A stretch of DNA of 64,000 nucleotides from a virus, in IMG/VR virus record IMGVR_UViG_3300017987_000063, positions 1-64,000 of that record. One strand, given 5' to 3'. Below the pieces are notes generated by a model. That model worked only from the letters and a program-made list of their open reading frames with translations, was not told where the DNA came from and ran no database searches. The position numbers and the translations under genes were made by a program. Positions 8,317-15,418 of this stretch are shown piece by piece; the first letter of the stretch is position 1, and the number at the start of each line of letters is the position of its first letter.

Positions 8317-8969
8317 AAGCCCCTCCCGCTTATAGCCCACGGACTCCAGTGCTGTGCGGGGTCATTATTTTCCACGCTATTATTCATAGCCCGCACCCAT
8401 AAATCTCCACCAAGCCCTCCCACACAAATAAGCTCCCTGCTGTGGGTCTCATAAAGTGGAGACTCAATTTTATCCATCTGAAGGGTCATTTTAATCAACC
8501 TCGTAGAATCGTGGTCAATGTTCATGCTTTTAATCACATAGCCATTTATCGCAGTTGCAACCGCTTCCGGCAGGGATGGAAGGTTAAACATATCCAGAAT
8601 TTCCTTGATAATCTTGGCGTTGGGGTCGTAACCGGGGGCAGGAGGCAGAGCAGCATGGCTCAATGATCTTGCCGAACCGATAAGACTCTTTCGCTTTTCT
8701 CCCCGCTCAACCACCTTTTTTATGGCCTCCCATATCATTCCGGTCGTGTATGGGCCTAACTTGTTTTTATAGGCATCTACCCACTTGATAAAGTACTCTT
8801 CGGAGGCCTGAAACAGAAGCACAGCCTGCATGTATTTGCTCATAATGGTAAAGCCCGCGCCATTATCGATGGCAAATGTTCCCGGCTCCGCGCCTAAAAA
8901 CTCGTCCGCATTCTCCTCGGTAATCTCAATGCAGTCAAGCTGCTCCAGCATATAAGCCAAGCGATCCAT
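8313..8969 (-). CDS. DCxE-motif protein of unknown function
   Basis: A 218-residue protein. It opens with YMLEQLDCIEITEENADEFL, a variant of the LExLDCEE motif repeated across this window. The middle is helical (YFIKWVDAYKNKLG). The C-terminal part is beta-rich and lacks recognisable motifs. It overlaps the RlpA gene start by 4 bases and abuts the SNase gene by one base. Confidence 0.7.
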   Translation of the reverse strand: MDRLAYMLEQLDCIEITEENADEFLGAEPGTFAIDNGAGFTIMSKYMQAVLLFQASEEYFIKWVDAYKNKLGPYTTGMIWEAIKKVVERGEKRKSLIGSARSLSHAALPPAPGYDPNAKIIKEILDMFNLPSLPEAVATAINGYVIKSMNIDHDSTRLIKMTLQMDKIESPLYETHSRELICVGGLGGDLWVRAMNNSVENNDPAQHWSPWAISGRGL

Positions 8970-9577
8970 TACTGATAAATCCAGCCCTTCTCCCGCAGAA
9001 TCTCGTTAATGGATTTGGCCAGTGAGCGTTTTTCGGCTTCCTTCATGTTATAAATCACCGCCAGCCATCGCCCGTACTTCTCGGTCTTATGGCTCCAGAC
9101 GATAACTGTGGAGCCAACTGGAGCGTACTCGTTGACAATCTGGACGCTCTCGTCGAACCGCTCCTTGCCGCGCTCTGGTGTGTTTACGTCCAGCAGCCGG
9201 AACCTGTCGTTTTTCCATATTCCAAATCCCAAGTCCACCGCCAGTTCAACGGTATCGCCGTCAATCCACCGGACAACCTTTGCCTTATAAACATAGGTAT
9301 CCACGCACTCGATTGCGCTCATGGGAACCTCCTCCAGCGGCATTTCAGCCGCCACCGCCACCTGTTTACTGTGGACGTACTTTACCCCGCCCGCTGTAAT
9401 ATATGCGGTCAAGGCGACCAACATCATACATTCAATAAAGGTTAATCTGAACACTCGTTTCCTCCTTTCATTTTGAAATGCCTCGCGGAGCATGCACATT
9501 GGGCAATTTAAAGGGCTTCCATAGTGAAACGACACAAGCCCATTTCGCCACGCCCGCTCATGCTCAGGGCATCTCAC
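8969..9577 (-). CDS. SNase-like (thermonuclease) protein with N-terminal zinc site and membrane anchor
   Basis: A 202-residue protein. The first 28 residues carry CPEH and CPMC, a plausible zinc site. A hydrophobic helix follows at about 46-64 (FIECMMLVALTAYITAGG). The C-terminal domain is a staphylococcal-nuclease fold: VVRWIDGDTVELAVDLG, then FRLLDVNTPERGKERF and YGRWLAVIY, which contain the Asp, Arg and Glu/Arg residues used for catalysis and calcium binding. It probably degrades DNA at or outside the inner membrane. It overlaps a 51-residue basic protein at its start. Confidence 0.85.
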   Translation of the reverse strand: MRCPEHERAWRNGLVSFHYGSPLNCPMCMLREAFQNERRKRVFRLTFIECMMLVALTAYITAGGVKYVHSKQVAVAAEMPLEEVPMSAIECVDTYVYKAKVVRWIDGDTVELAVDLGFGIWKNDRFRLLDVNTPERGKERFDESVQIVNEYAPVGSTVIVWSHKTEKYGRWLAVIYNMKEAEKRSLAKSINEILREKGWIYQ

Positions 9578-9729
9578 TTACCACGTCGCTGCCTTCTCTG
9601 GCGACCTGCGCCGCGCCGGTTATTTCTCAGCCAGTCCGCGTCCTCACGGTTGCGGTCTATGTGTGGGATAGTTTCGCGCCGCACGCCTGTCTGTCGCCGT
9701 TTCTTGTCTTCGCTTTTCCGCTCGGTCAT
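9574..9729 (-). CDS. Small very basic protein (51 aa)
   Basis: Reads MTERKSEDKKRRQTGVRR at its start and ends in GRQRRQRRGK; about one third of residues are Arg or Lys. A GGAGG ribosome site lies 6 bases before the ATG, and it is the first gene after a consensus promoter. It overlaps the SNase start. It may bind nucleic acid. One of three small basic proteins in this block. Confidence 0.7.
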   Translation of the reverse strand: MTERKSEDKKRRQTGVRRETIPHIDRNREDADWLRNNRRGAGRQRRQRRGK

Positions 9730-9743
9730 ATTTTACCTCCTGA

Positions 9744-9776
9744 CTATTATTATAGCATATAATTTTATAATGTCAA
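9744..9776 (-). promoter_or_regulatory. Extended -10 sigma70 promoter (class A)
   Basis: On the minus strand: TTGACA, 16 bases ending in TATATGC, then TATAAT. TGC directly before the -10 makes it an extended -10 promoter. A GGAGG ribosome site and ATG follow within 25 bases. Confidence 0.9.
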
Positions 9777-9785
9777 GTCTTTTCT

Positions 9786-10673
9786 TTATTTTAGCCAATC
9801 TGCGTCCGATCTACTCGCGTCAATGTGGACGTTTAGCCGTAAAACGCCCCGCGCCTGCCTGCCCTTTGTTCTTTTATCGAAGTCCGCCACGCGCTGGAGA
9901 TTAACAGTAGCCCTGCCTCGCATAACCGGAACCACCTCCATCTCGCGCCTGAATGAATGTTGAAATACGGAATTAACCGCCGTCCGCTGGGTAAACAGAA
10001 TATCGCTCCTCGGCAGCCGTGTTGATAAAACTACCCCCGGTCGCGTCCTTGACTGGGCAGAGCGGGCAAAGTTTACCGCCGCACTGGTGCTTCCGCTCCA
10101 CGATGATGTGGGATTTACCCCCACAGTGGCTCGCAAAGTACCGCCTGCGGGTATCCTGTTTACTGTGTTGCCCAACGAACGCCCACCGATACCCCTGTAA
10201 AGGGTCATGGCTGGAACGCCCTGCCTGCCTAATATGTATTGGGTAAAAGCGTACTGCCTATCAAGCCCCCTAAATGCGGTTTCCCTGTCTATCCTGCCAT
10301 AACCCGGCGCGACCTGTCTTCGGAAGGTATATCCATCGTTGAAGCGACGGATTTCGCGGGCTCCACTAAACCTGCGCGGCTGTCCCTCCTCATTCCTCCG
10401 CGTCCAGATGGTTCCCCTGTAGCCGAACCGGGTAGCCGCCCACTCGTGCATTACATGGCCGCCTTCGATATTTGACGAGGCCGACCATGATTGCTGGATG
10501 CCATCCACCGCCTGCCCTTCTGGAGTATCCCTGAAGTCCTGCCGCCAGCGATTGGTAATGGCCTCAGCCTGCGCCGCGTCAATCTCTCCGGTGCCGTACT
10601 CATCCTCAAGCCGCTTAATTTCGGCTTCAACGGCTCCACCGCCCGCGCCTATTGCTCCACCTCCGCGTCCCAT
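9786..10673 (-). CDS. MGRGG-tagged ADP-ribosyltransferase-like protein
   Basis: A 295-residue protein that begins MGRGGGAIGAGGG. The C-terminal half shows the R-S-ExE signature of arginine-specific mono-ADP-ribosyltransferases: Arg160 in TLYRGIGG, the Ser-Thr-Ser of SGSTSAAVNFA at about 195-197, and Glu244-Met-Glu246 in RREMEVVPV. Such enzymes move ADP-ribose from NAD to a target protein; phage T4 Alt, ModA and ModB modify host RNA polymerase and translation factors this way. The N-terminal half has no recognisable domain. It is followed directly by a promoter for the next operon. The catalytic call rests on motif order and spacing. Confidence 0.75.
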   Translation of the reverse strand: MGRGGGAIGAGGGAVEAEIKRLEDEYGTGEIDAAQAEAITNRWRQDFRDTPEGQAVDGIQQSWSASSNIEGGHVMHEWAATRFGYRGTIWTRRNEEGQPRRFSGAREIRRFNDGYTFRRQVAPGYGRIDRETAFRGLDRQYAFTQYILGRQGVPAMTLYRGIGGRSLGNTVNRIPAGGTLRATVGVNPTSSWSGSTSAAVNFARSAQSRTRPGVVLSTRLPRSDILFTQRTAVNSVFQHSFRREMEVVPVMRGRATVNLQRVADFDKRTKGRQARGVLRLNVHIDASRSDADWLK

Positions 10674-10708
10674 GTCACATTACTCTTTCACTATAGCGCA
10701 GTGTGACA

Positions 10709-10722
10709 CGCAATCACTTGCG
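10709..10722. repeat. 14-bp hairpin repeat, copy 2 of 9
   Basis: Minus strand reads CGCAAGTGATTGCG. It supplies the last two sense codons (Arg, Lys) and the TGA stop of the small basic protein that ends here. Confidence 0.88.
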
Positions 10723-10830
10723 CTTCTTCTTGTTTTTAGGTTTTGGCCCTGTACGGGAAGCATAAGTCTGTCTTTTAAGCTGGTTGCGCCTCTGCCGCTC
10801 GACTGTCTTTTTCTTCTTTTTTCGGCCCAT
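10714..10830 (-). CDS. Small Lys/Arg-rich protein (38 aa)
   Basis: Starts MGRKKKKTVERQRRNQ and ends KPKNKKKRK, roughly half basic residues. Its ATG lies inside the end of the preceding gene. Its last codons and stop are provided by a 14-bp hairpin repeat. The extreme charge suggests DNA or RNA binding, perhaps DNA condensation in the capsid. Too short for standard gene calling, so moderately confident. Confidence 0.6.
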   Translation of the reverse strand: MGRKKKKKTVERQRRNQLKRQTYASRTGPKPKNKKKRK

Positions 10831-11401
10831 TGATAAGCTCCTTTATCATAAGCGGGGTCTCCTTGCCGGTCGGGGCAACCGATATAACCCACGTTACGAA
10901 CTCCGGAAGCGGGGTCTTCTTTATGTCTTCCATTGTCTTAAAACAGTAATCCCCGCTCATGCGGTCGTTCTGACATACCCACCATGCTGGCCAGCCTTTA
11001 AAGGGTAACTTACCGCCCCATGCTTGCCTTATTTCCTCCGCCCATTCCGGCGTTATTTCCTCACAGTCCAACATCTCCAGCATAAAGCCCAGTTTCCACT
11101 TATATTCATGGTCTTCAATACCCCATTTTACCCTGTGAAAAACTGCGGAAATAAGGGCATTACCTGTAGCCTCGTCCGATATAGCATCATGAAGCATCTC
11201 TGCGCTTATTTCCATCTGTGTGCATACTGTTACAGGGGCAAGCACGCCGGGCACTTCCCATTTTTTAAAACCGGCGATCACGGCTCTTTGATAACCCGCG
11301 CCAAATAGGTATTCAAACTCCAGCCCCGCCTCCTTGAACTCGGCTTTTATGGTCTGGAGCAGTCTATGCTTTGCGCCCGCCGAACTTGAAAGAGCCGCCA
11401 C
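10775..11401 (-). CDS. DCEE-motif protein of unknown function
   Basis: A 208-residue protein with a GTG start chosen for the AAAGGAGGA site upstream. It contains FMLEMLDCEEITPEWAEEI near residue 110, the best version of the repeated motif, followed by a Trp-rich stretch (FKGWPAWWVCQ) and a beta strand pair. Neighbours on both sides are MGRGG-tagged proteins or zinc ribbons. Function unknown. Confidence 0.72.
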   Translation of the reverse strand: MAALSSSAGAKHRLLQTIKAEFKEAGLEFEYLFGAGYQRAVIAGFKKWEVPGVLAPVTVCTQMEISAEMLHDAISDEATGNALISAVFHRVKWGIEDHEYKWKLGFMLEMLDCEEITPEWAEEIRQAWGGKLPFKGWPAWWVCQNDRMSGDYCFKTMEDIKKTPLPEFVTWVISVAPTGKETPLMIKELINGPKKEEKDSRAAEAQPA

Positions 11402-11702
11402 TGACTCCTCCTTTTTCCACCTTTATGCCTGTAGCCGCATGCTGTTGGCCTTTGATACCAATCGCCCGCCGCTTGGCATCTTGTAAGCTCTGCTCCTTCT
11501 CCAGCGATTTCTTGACCTTAAAATCCAAGTGCCCGCGCTTGTGCCGAACGAAGTCCTCAATGCTCATGTGGTACGGGGGAGCGTTGACCTTGATATGCAT
11601 CTCCTCTCCGCACTTAGGACATAACCGTCGCTCGGTGCGTTTACAGAGAACGTCCATCTCCAGATGCTCGCACTTCGGGCACAGATAATCGTTAAGCTGC
11701 AT
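11364..11702 (-). CDS. FmdB-like zinc ribbon protein
   Basis: A 112-residue protein. The first 32 residues hold CPKC and CPKCG pairs separated by about 20 residues (LCPKCEHLEMD, RLCPKCGEEM), a zinc ribbon of FmdB type. The rest is basic and ends Gly-rich (GGVSGGSFKFGGRKA). Such proteins are common next to phage head or packaging genes. It overlaps the next gene by 38 bases. Confidence 0.75.
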   Translation of the reverse strand: MQLNDYLCPKCEHLEMDVLCKRTERRLCPKCGEEMHIKVNAPPYHMSIEDFVRHKRGHLDFKVKKSLEKEQSLQDAKRRAIGIKGQQHAATGIKVEKGGVSGGSFKFGGRKA

Positions 11703-11710
11703 AAAACCCC

Positions 11711-12334
11711 CTAATCAAAAGTTGGCCCGTAGACACGCCGCAGAGGGCTGCCAGCCGGTAATGCCCTGCCGACATCGCCTCCCATGCCGTAGCCCAGCCC
11801 CGGCCCGCTTCTGGCAATGTTTCCAGCCGTTGTGGTTCGGGGCATCCTACCCCTGTAAAGCACATACCGCGCCCGTGGTGCCCTTGTACCGGGAACTCCA
11901 GTGTTAAACATATCCGCATTTCCGCTTCCCGGTGTTCTGTCAAGGTTGCTCAAGGCTATGCCATTAAACCTCAAGGCCGTGCCCTGCCCTCCGGCTCCAA
12001 ACGTTCCTCCCCCTTGAGATGTAAGCCTTAGCTCTCCGCCCTGTCGTGCCACAACCCCATGCGCCGCAATGTGGATATTGCCTCCAATATCGCCCCTGCT
12101 AGGCTCCCAGTCGTTAAACCGGACAACCTCCATCGCCGTATAACGATTTCCACGCTCTCCTGCCCGCTGCTGGATTAAAGTGTACGGGGTATTGGGCTCC
12201 ATTCGCCGGGTCAACATCTCGGACATCGCAGCGGCATCATACTCGCCAAGCGGAATGACCTCTGCAGATGCCGGTAAAGCTCCAGAGAGACCGGCTATGC
12301 CGCCACCCCCACCTGCTGCTCCGCCTCTGCCCAT
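11711..12334 (-). CDS. MGRGG-tagged protein, possible relative of the ADP-ribosyltransferase
   Basis: A 207-residue protein beginning MGRGGAAGGGGGIAG. It shares with the ADP-ribosyltransferase-like protein the string VRFNDWEPSRG (compare IRRFNDGYTF) and the segment YVLYRGRMP (compare TLYRGIGG), but I see no clear ExE. The C-terminal third is very Gly-rich. Only one base separates it from the next tagged gene. It may be an inactive or diverged relative, or the resemblance may only reflect shared composition. Confidence 0.65.
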   Translation of the reverse strand: MGRGGAAGGGGGIAGLSGALPASAEVIPLGEYDAAAMSEMLTRRMEPNTPYTLIQQRAGERGNRYTAMEVVRFNDWEPSRGDIGGNIHIAAHGVVARQGGELRLTSQGGGTFGAGGQGTALRFNGIALSNLDRTPGSGNADMFNTGVPGTRAPRARYVLYRGRMPRTTTAGNIARSGPGLGYGMGGDVGRALPAGSPLRRVYGPTFD

Positions 12335-12335
12335 T

Positions 12336-12683
12336 TTACTCCTCCTTCTTGCTCTTGCGCTGTCCCAGTCTTACCCGCGTTATATTCGCTCCTACCCGAT
12401 CCAGTTGGGCAGGCCCGATGCGGATAAACTGGCGGGTCGTAGGATTTGATAACACAACATCCCTGCCCGGCCCGCGAATCGCCCGCGCATTGTTGAATGT
12501 TCGCTCGTTTATCGTAAGGCTGCCCGCGCCCTGATTGCCCCGAACCACCACCTGTCCCTGATTGTTGATAGCCGTGCTGGTCATGTTTCCAATAGGAACC
12601 CCCAATGCCCGCGCCAGATTTTCAGCGGTTCCGGCTCCAGACACCGAGTTTCCCGCTCCTGCTCCACCACCTCCGCGTCCCAT
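12336..12683 (-). CDS. MGRGG-tagged protein of unknown function
   Basis: A 115-residue protein. The ATG giving MGRGGGGAGAGNS follows AAGGAG and begins one base after the previous stop; a longer frame upstream overlaps the neighbour and lacks a ribosome site. After the tag comes a short helical region and then a beta-rich region (GQVVVRGNQGAGSLTI). It ends in a basic tail KSKKEE. Function unknown. Confidence 0.7.
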   Translation of the reverse strand: MGRGGGGAGAGNSVSGAGTAENLARALGVPIGNMTSTAINNQGQVVVRGNQGAGSLTINERTFNNARAIRGPGRDVVLSNPTTRQFIRIGPAQLDRVGANITRVRLGQRKSKKEE

Positions 12684-12684
12684 A

Positions 12685-12948
12685 TTACTTCTCCTTCCTG
12701 AAAGTAGTGATTCCCGCTGTCGTAGCCCTGCGGACATCCGCCCGCCGTGGCTGCGGAAATTTATCTATGATAACCCGATCCTCTATTGACCGGGTATCCT
12801 TGATATTGCTCACGCTGTTCATTAACCTTCTATCTTCCGCCGATATATCAGGGTCGTTTAATATGCCCTCAATATCGGCCTGCAAATCTGACAACGTAGC
12901 TTCTATCGCGGGGCCTCCGCCCCCTGCTCTGCCTCCGCCTCGTCCCAT
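12685..12948 (-). CDS. MGRGG-tagged helical protein
   Basis: An 87-residue protein starting MGRGGGRAGGGGPAIE, followed by a predicted helix (LSDLQADIEGILND) and a second charged region ending RKEK. It is the first gene behind a consensus promoter, so the downstream tagged genes can be transcribed separately from the ParB-like gene. Function unknown. Confidence 0.72.
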   Translation of the reverse strand: MGRGGGRAGGGGPAIEATLSDLQADIEGILNDPDISAEDRRLMNSVSNIKDTRSIEDRVIIDKFPQPRRADVRRATTAGITTFRKEK

Positions 12949-12963
12949 TCCGCCTCTCTTTAA

Positions 12964-12994
12964 CTATTATAATAGCTTTTATTTCACTTGTCAA
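12964..12994 (-). promoter_or_regulatory. Consensus sigma70 promoter
   Basis: TTGACA, 17 bases, TATAAT on the minus strand. The -35 hexamer overlaps the last codons of the ParB-like gene (stop TGA two bases after it). It lacks the TATATATGC spacer of class A promoters. Confidence 0.88.
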
Positions 12995-13733
12995 GCGTAG
13001 CCAGCCACTCCCGTGCCGCCGGCTCCAGTAACTCGTGCATTTGCTTGTTATTATCCCTGCAATAATCCGCAAGGTCGTCCATAACGTCCTTGAAAGACGA
13101 GGACATTTGCACCCAGTAATGCGGCCTGCCGTTAAGGGTCAACACGATAAAACTGTGCTGCAGGTCGCTGCCATGCTTCGTCAAGGTCTGCTGTATGACT
13201 CGCCCCAAGTCTTTCACACTCTCCACGCCCTGCGCCGCCTCTCCGAATCTTTTACCGGTCTCGCCGGGGAGCCCGCGCTGGATTTTACCGACAAGACTCT
13301 GAAGGGCCTCCATCTTGCTGAATCCCATAAGCCCTTTTAAAGCCTCATCGGAATACTTCTGCGCCATCTCCTTGTATAAGGCCATAAATTTGGTCTTGTT
13401 TAGCCTGCCCTTGACGATATTAAGCTGCATATTGACGAATTTCTGTCTGTCTTCGTCGAATTCCTTCGGGTCAAGCACCACACAGGGAAGAGTTTCCCAG
13501 CCTAAAGCCCGCGCCGCTTTCCATCTATGCTCCCCTCCAACTATCTGGTACTTGGCGGGCTCCTCAAGCCCCTCTTTCGGAAGCACCTGTATAGGGTCAA
13601 TCATCCCTATCTCATCCAGCTTTTCGGCGAGAATGTTAAACTCCTCCTCGTCCATCTGATTGGGGTTCCATGGAGCGGGCAGAATTTCTCCTATCGGAAT
13701 ATCCTGCACTGTGCCGCGAAGTTTACCTGACAT
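12984..13733 (-). CDS. ParB/Srx-fold protein
   Basis: A 249-residue protein. The N-terminal ParB-type nuclease/CTPase fold is seen as IPIGEILPAPWNPNQMD, GMIDPIQVLPKEG, then YQIVGGEHRWKAARALGWE, where GEHRWKAA corresponds to the GERRxRA box of ParB. I see no clear parS-binding helix-turn-helix; the C-terminal half is helical. Phage ParB-like proteins act as nucleases, regulators or partition factors. A perfect parS palindrome occurs elsewhere in this genome (upstream of the primase), so a link is possible but unproven. Confidence 0.85.
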   Translation of the reverse strand: MSGKLRGTVQDIPIGEILPAPWNPNQMDEEEFNILAEKLDEIGMIDPIQVLPKEGLEEPAKYQIVGGEHRWKAARALGWETLPCVVLDPKEFDEDRQKFVNMQLNIVKGRLNKTKFMALYKEMAQKYSDEALKGLMGFSKMEALQSLVGKIQRGLPGETGKRFGEAAQGVESVKDLGRVIQQTLTKHGSDLQHSFIVLTLNGRPHYWVQMSSSFKDVMDDLADYCRDNNKQMHELLEPAAREWLATLDK

Positions 13734-13752
13734 CTTTTACTCCTTTCATCCG

Positions 13753-14124
13753 TTAATCGCCGCGCCGCTGCGGGCCTCCACCGGTTGTTCTAGGAGGCAA
13801 GTAACTAAGTCTTCCGCTTATGGTAATCAAACCGCCTCCCGGTGTCCTGTTCACTGTCTGTCGAGTATCGGTAAAGCCTATGCCGGAAGCCCGTAACGAC
13901 CCGCGAATCGCCCTGTTAAGGTCTGTCGCATCGGCTCTTGTAGCTACCTCAAGATTCCCAGTCTGAAAAATTGCCCTATTCCCGACCATGCGCATCGAAT
14001 TTACTGGAAGATTCTGTGTAGACTCTGCCAGTCTGCGGGGGGTTATTGCAAGATTCGGAAATAATGGCTGGCCTTCAATAACTCCACCCGCTCCACCACC
14101 TCCTGCTGTGCCTCCTCTACCCAT
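13753..14124 (-). CDS. MGRGG-tagged protein of unknown function
   Basis: A 123-residue protein beginning MGRGGTAGGGGAGGV. The body is Arg-rich and mainly beta or disordered (RQTVNRTPGGGLITISGR), ending GGGPQRRGD. One base separates it from the next tagged gene. No motif recognised. Confidence 0.7.
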   Translation of the reverse strand: MGRGGTAGGGGAGGVIEGQPLFPNLAITPRRLAESTQNLPVNSMRMVGNRAIFQTGNLEVATRADATDLNRAIRGSLRASGIGFTDTRQTVNRTPGGGLITISGRLSYLPPRTTGGGPQRRGD

Positions 14125-14125
14125 C

Positions 14126-14530
14126 TTATTCCTCCTTCATGACGCGCTTTAAGCTGCCGCCGTATTCCCTGAAACCATCCCGCGCCGCGTTCATCTCCGA
14201 CCGCGCCGCATTAAAATTACCCGCACGAAATTCAGCAGATGCCCGCCCAAATCTGGCCGCGCCTTGCGTATATGCCCTCGGCTGCCACAAACCTCCTATC
14301 GGTGGCCTCTCGTTGCGACGGAGCGTGTTGAGCGTGCGCCGCTCCAGTTGCGCCGCTGTTCTTGCCCGCCTTGCCATTTCCGTATTGTTGCCTGCTGGTA
14401 TCGGCCTTGCCAGTTCCGCAGCCGCGTTCTGAAGCAGGTTCGTTTCGTTTGCTAATTGTTCGTCCCAGTTTCGGGCAGTGAATGTAACTCCACCGCCCGC
14501 TCCACCTCCTGCTGCTCCGCCGCGTCCCAT
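14126..14530 (-). CDS. MGRGG-tagged helical protein
   Basis: A 134-residue protein starting MGRGGAAGGGAGGGV. The body is a set of Ala/Arg-rich helices (ARTAAQLERRTLNTLRR; ASAEFRAGNFNAARSEM). Basic overall. It is the most upstream of the six tagged genes. Function unknown. Confidence 0.72.
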   Translation of the reverse strand: MGRGGAAGGGAGGGVTFTARNWDEQLANETNLLQNAAAELARPIPAGNNTEMARRARTAAQLERRTLNTLRRNERPPIGGLWQPRAYTQGAARFGRASAEFRAGNFNAARSEMNAARDGFREYGGSLKRVMKEE

Positions 14531-14539
14531 TATTGTCTC

Positions 14540-14692
14540 CTATTTGGCTCTTTTTGCCTGTCTGTGCTCGCGCTTTCGTTCTTCCTTAGCCTGTCGTGCC
14601 TTTTTTCGCTGTTTAGCCCTGTCCTCTTGCCGATACCGGACTCTCGAAGGCTTATTTTTCTTTGAACGCTTACCTTTTTTAGCCTTCCCCAT
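14540..14692 (-). CDS. Small Lys/Arg-rich protein (50 aa)
   Basis: Begins MGKAKKGKRSKKNKPSR and continues as a highly charged helix ending REHRQAKRAK; well over 40 percent basic residues. It overlaps the end of the preceding gene by 14 bases and lies 9 bases before the first MGRGG gene. A nucleic-acid-binding or capsid-internal role would fit the charge; this is inference. Confidence 0.65.
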   Translation of the reverse strand: MGKAKKGKRSKKNKPSRVRYRQEDRAKQRKKARQAKEERKREHRQAKRAK

Positions 14693-14873
14693 CGGTCTTA
14701 TCCTCTATCGGCCTGCCCTTTATTCTATTCCAAATCGAGCTTGGAATACCGAATATCTTTTTAGCCCTGCTCTTTTCAATCCGGTTTGCCTCTCGAATAT
14801 TCTCGATATACTCCTCGGCGTGCTCCACCACCGCCTTCTCGACATCATCCGTCAACTTATCCGCATACTTCAT
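14679..14873 (-). CDS. Small helical protein of unknown function
   Basis: A 64-residue charged helical protein (VEKAVVEHAEEYIENIREAN). It overlaps the HExxH gene by 4 bases at its start and the small basic gene at its end. No family recognised. Confidence 0.68.
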   Translation of the reverse strand: MKYADKLTDDVEKAVVEHAEEYIENIREANRIEKSRAKKIFGIPSSIWNRIKGRPIEDKTDGEG

Positions 14874-15418
14874 GGTCTTACTTCCTCCTCGCGGCCATTG
14901 CCCGCGCCGCCATGCTGCATAATCAGGTCTGCCGCCCGCTCGCTGAAGCCGAATCCTACCAGTAAATCCCTATCTCCCTTGCGTTTTTCCGCCGGTACAT
15001 CCCGCACCCGCTGCTTCATGGCTATTATAGCCGCCCGCACGGACTCGGACACTAGTCCGCGATCCCGCAGGTCACCGCCATCCTTGTAAATCCGGCCAAG
15101 TAAGCGGAACTCCCTGCGAAGTGCGGGCTCCTCATCGCCTCCCTGTACCCCATGAATGGCCTCATGAATAGCCGAAGATGCCCACAGAACCGCGCTGTCC
15201 TTTATCGTGTTTGGATTTAAGGCAATAACCTTAGATTTAAGGTAGGAGCTTCCGAACAAACCGGGACGCTTCTCCTCTTCCACGCGCCGCAGGCCGCCCA
15301 TCAGCCTGACATCGCTGCCGTCCAAGAACCTCCAGCCGGATTTCAGGCCGCGATCAATCCGCTCCGTCTCAACCTGCCTGCGCCTGCGCCACTGCATGTA
15401 ATTTTGCTGCGTCGCCAT
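14870..15418 (-). CDS. Putative zinc metallopeptidase-like protein (HExxH)
   Basis: A 182-residue protein. The start MATQQNYMQW follows AAAAGGGAGAG; a longer frame reads over the neighbour. A zincin motif HEAIHGVQGG lies at about 90-100, followed at about 107 by a Glu in EPALRREF that could be the third zinc ligand. The upstream strand VIALNPNTIKD and the helix before HExxH fit a minimal metallopeptidase. It sits beside the tagged cluster. Activity is inferred from the motif only. Confidence 0.6.
   Translation of the reverse strand: MATQQNYMQWRRRRQVETERIDRGLKSGWRFLDGSDVRLMGGLRRVEEEKRPGLFGSSYLKSKVIALNPNTIKDSAVLWASSAIHEAIHGVQGGDEEPALRREFRLLGRIYKDGGDLRDRGLVSESVRAAIIAMKQRVRDVPAEKRKGDRDLLVGFGFSERAADLIMQHGGAGNGREEEVRP

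Noticed and set aside
12984-13733. Complete ParABS partition system
   Set aside because: No ParA-type ATPase is visible in the window and the ParB-like protein lacks an evident parS-binding helix-turn-helix.
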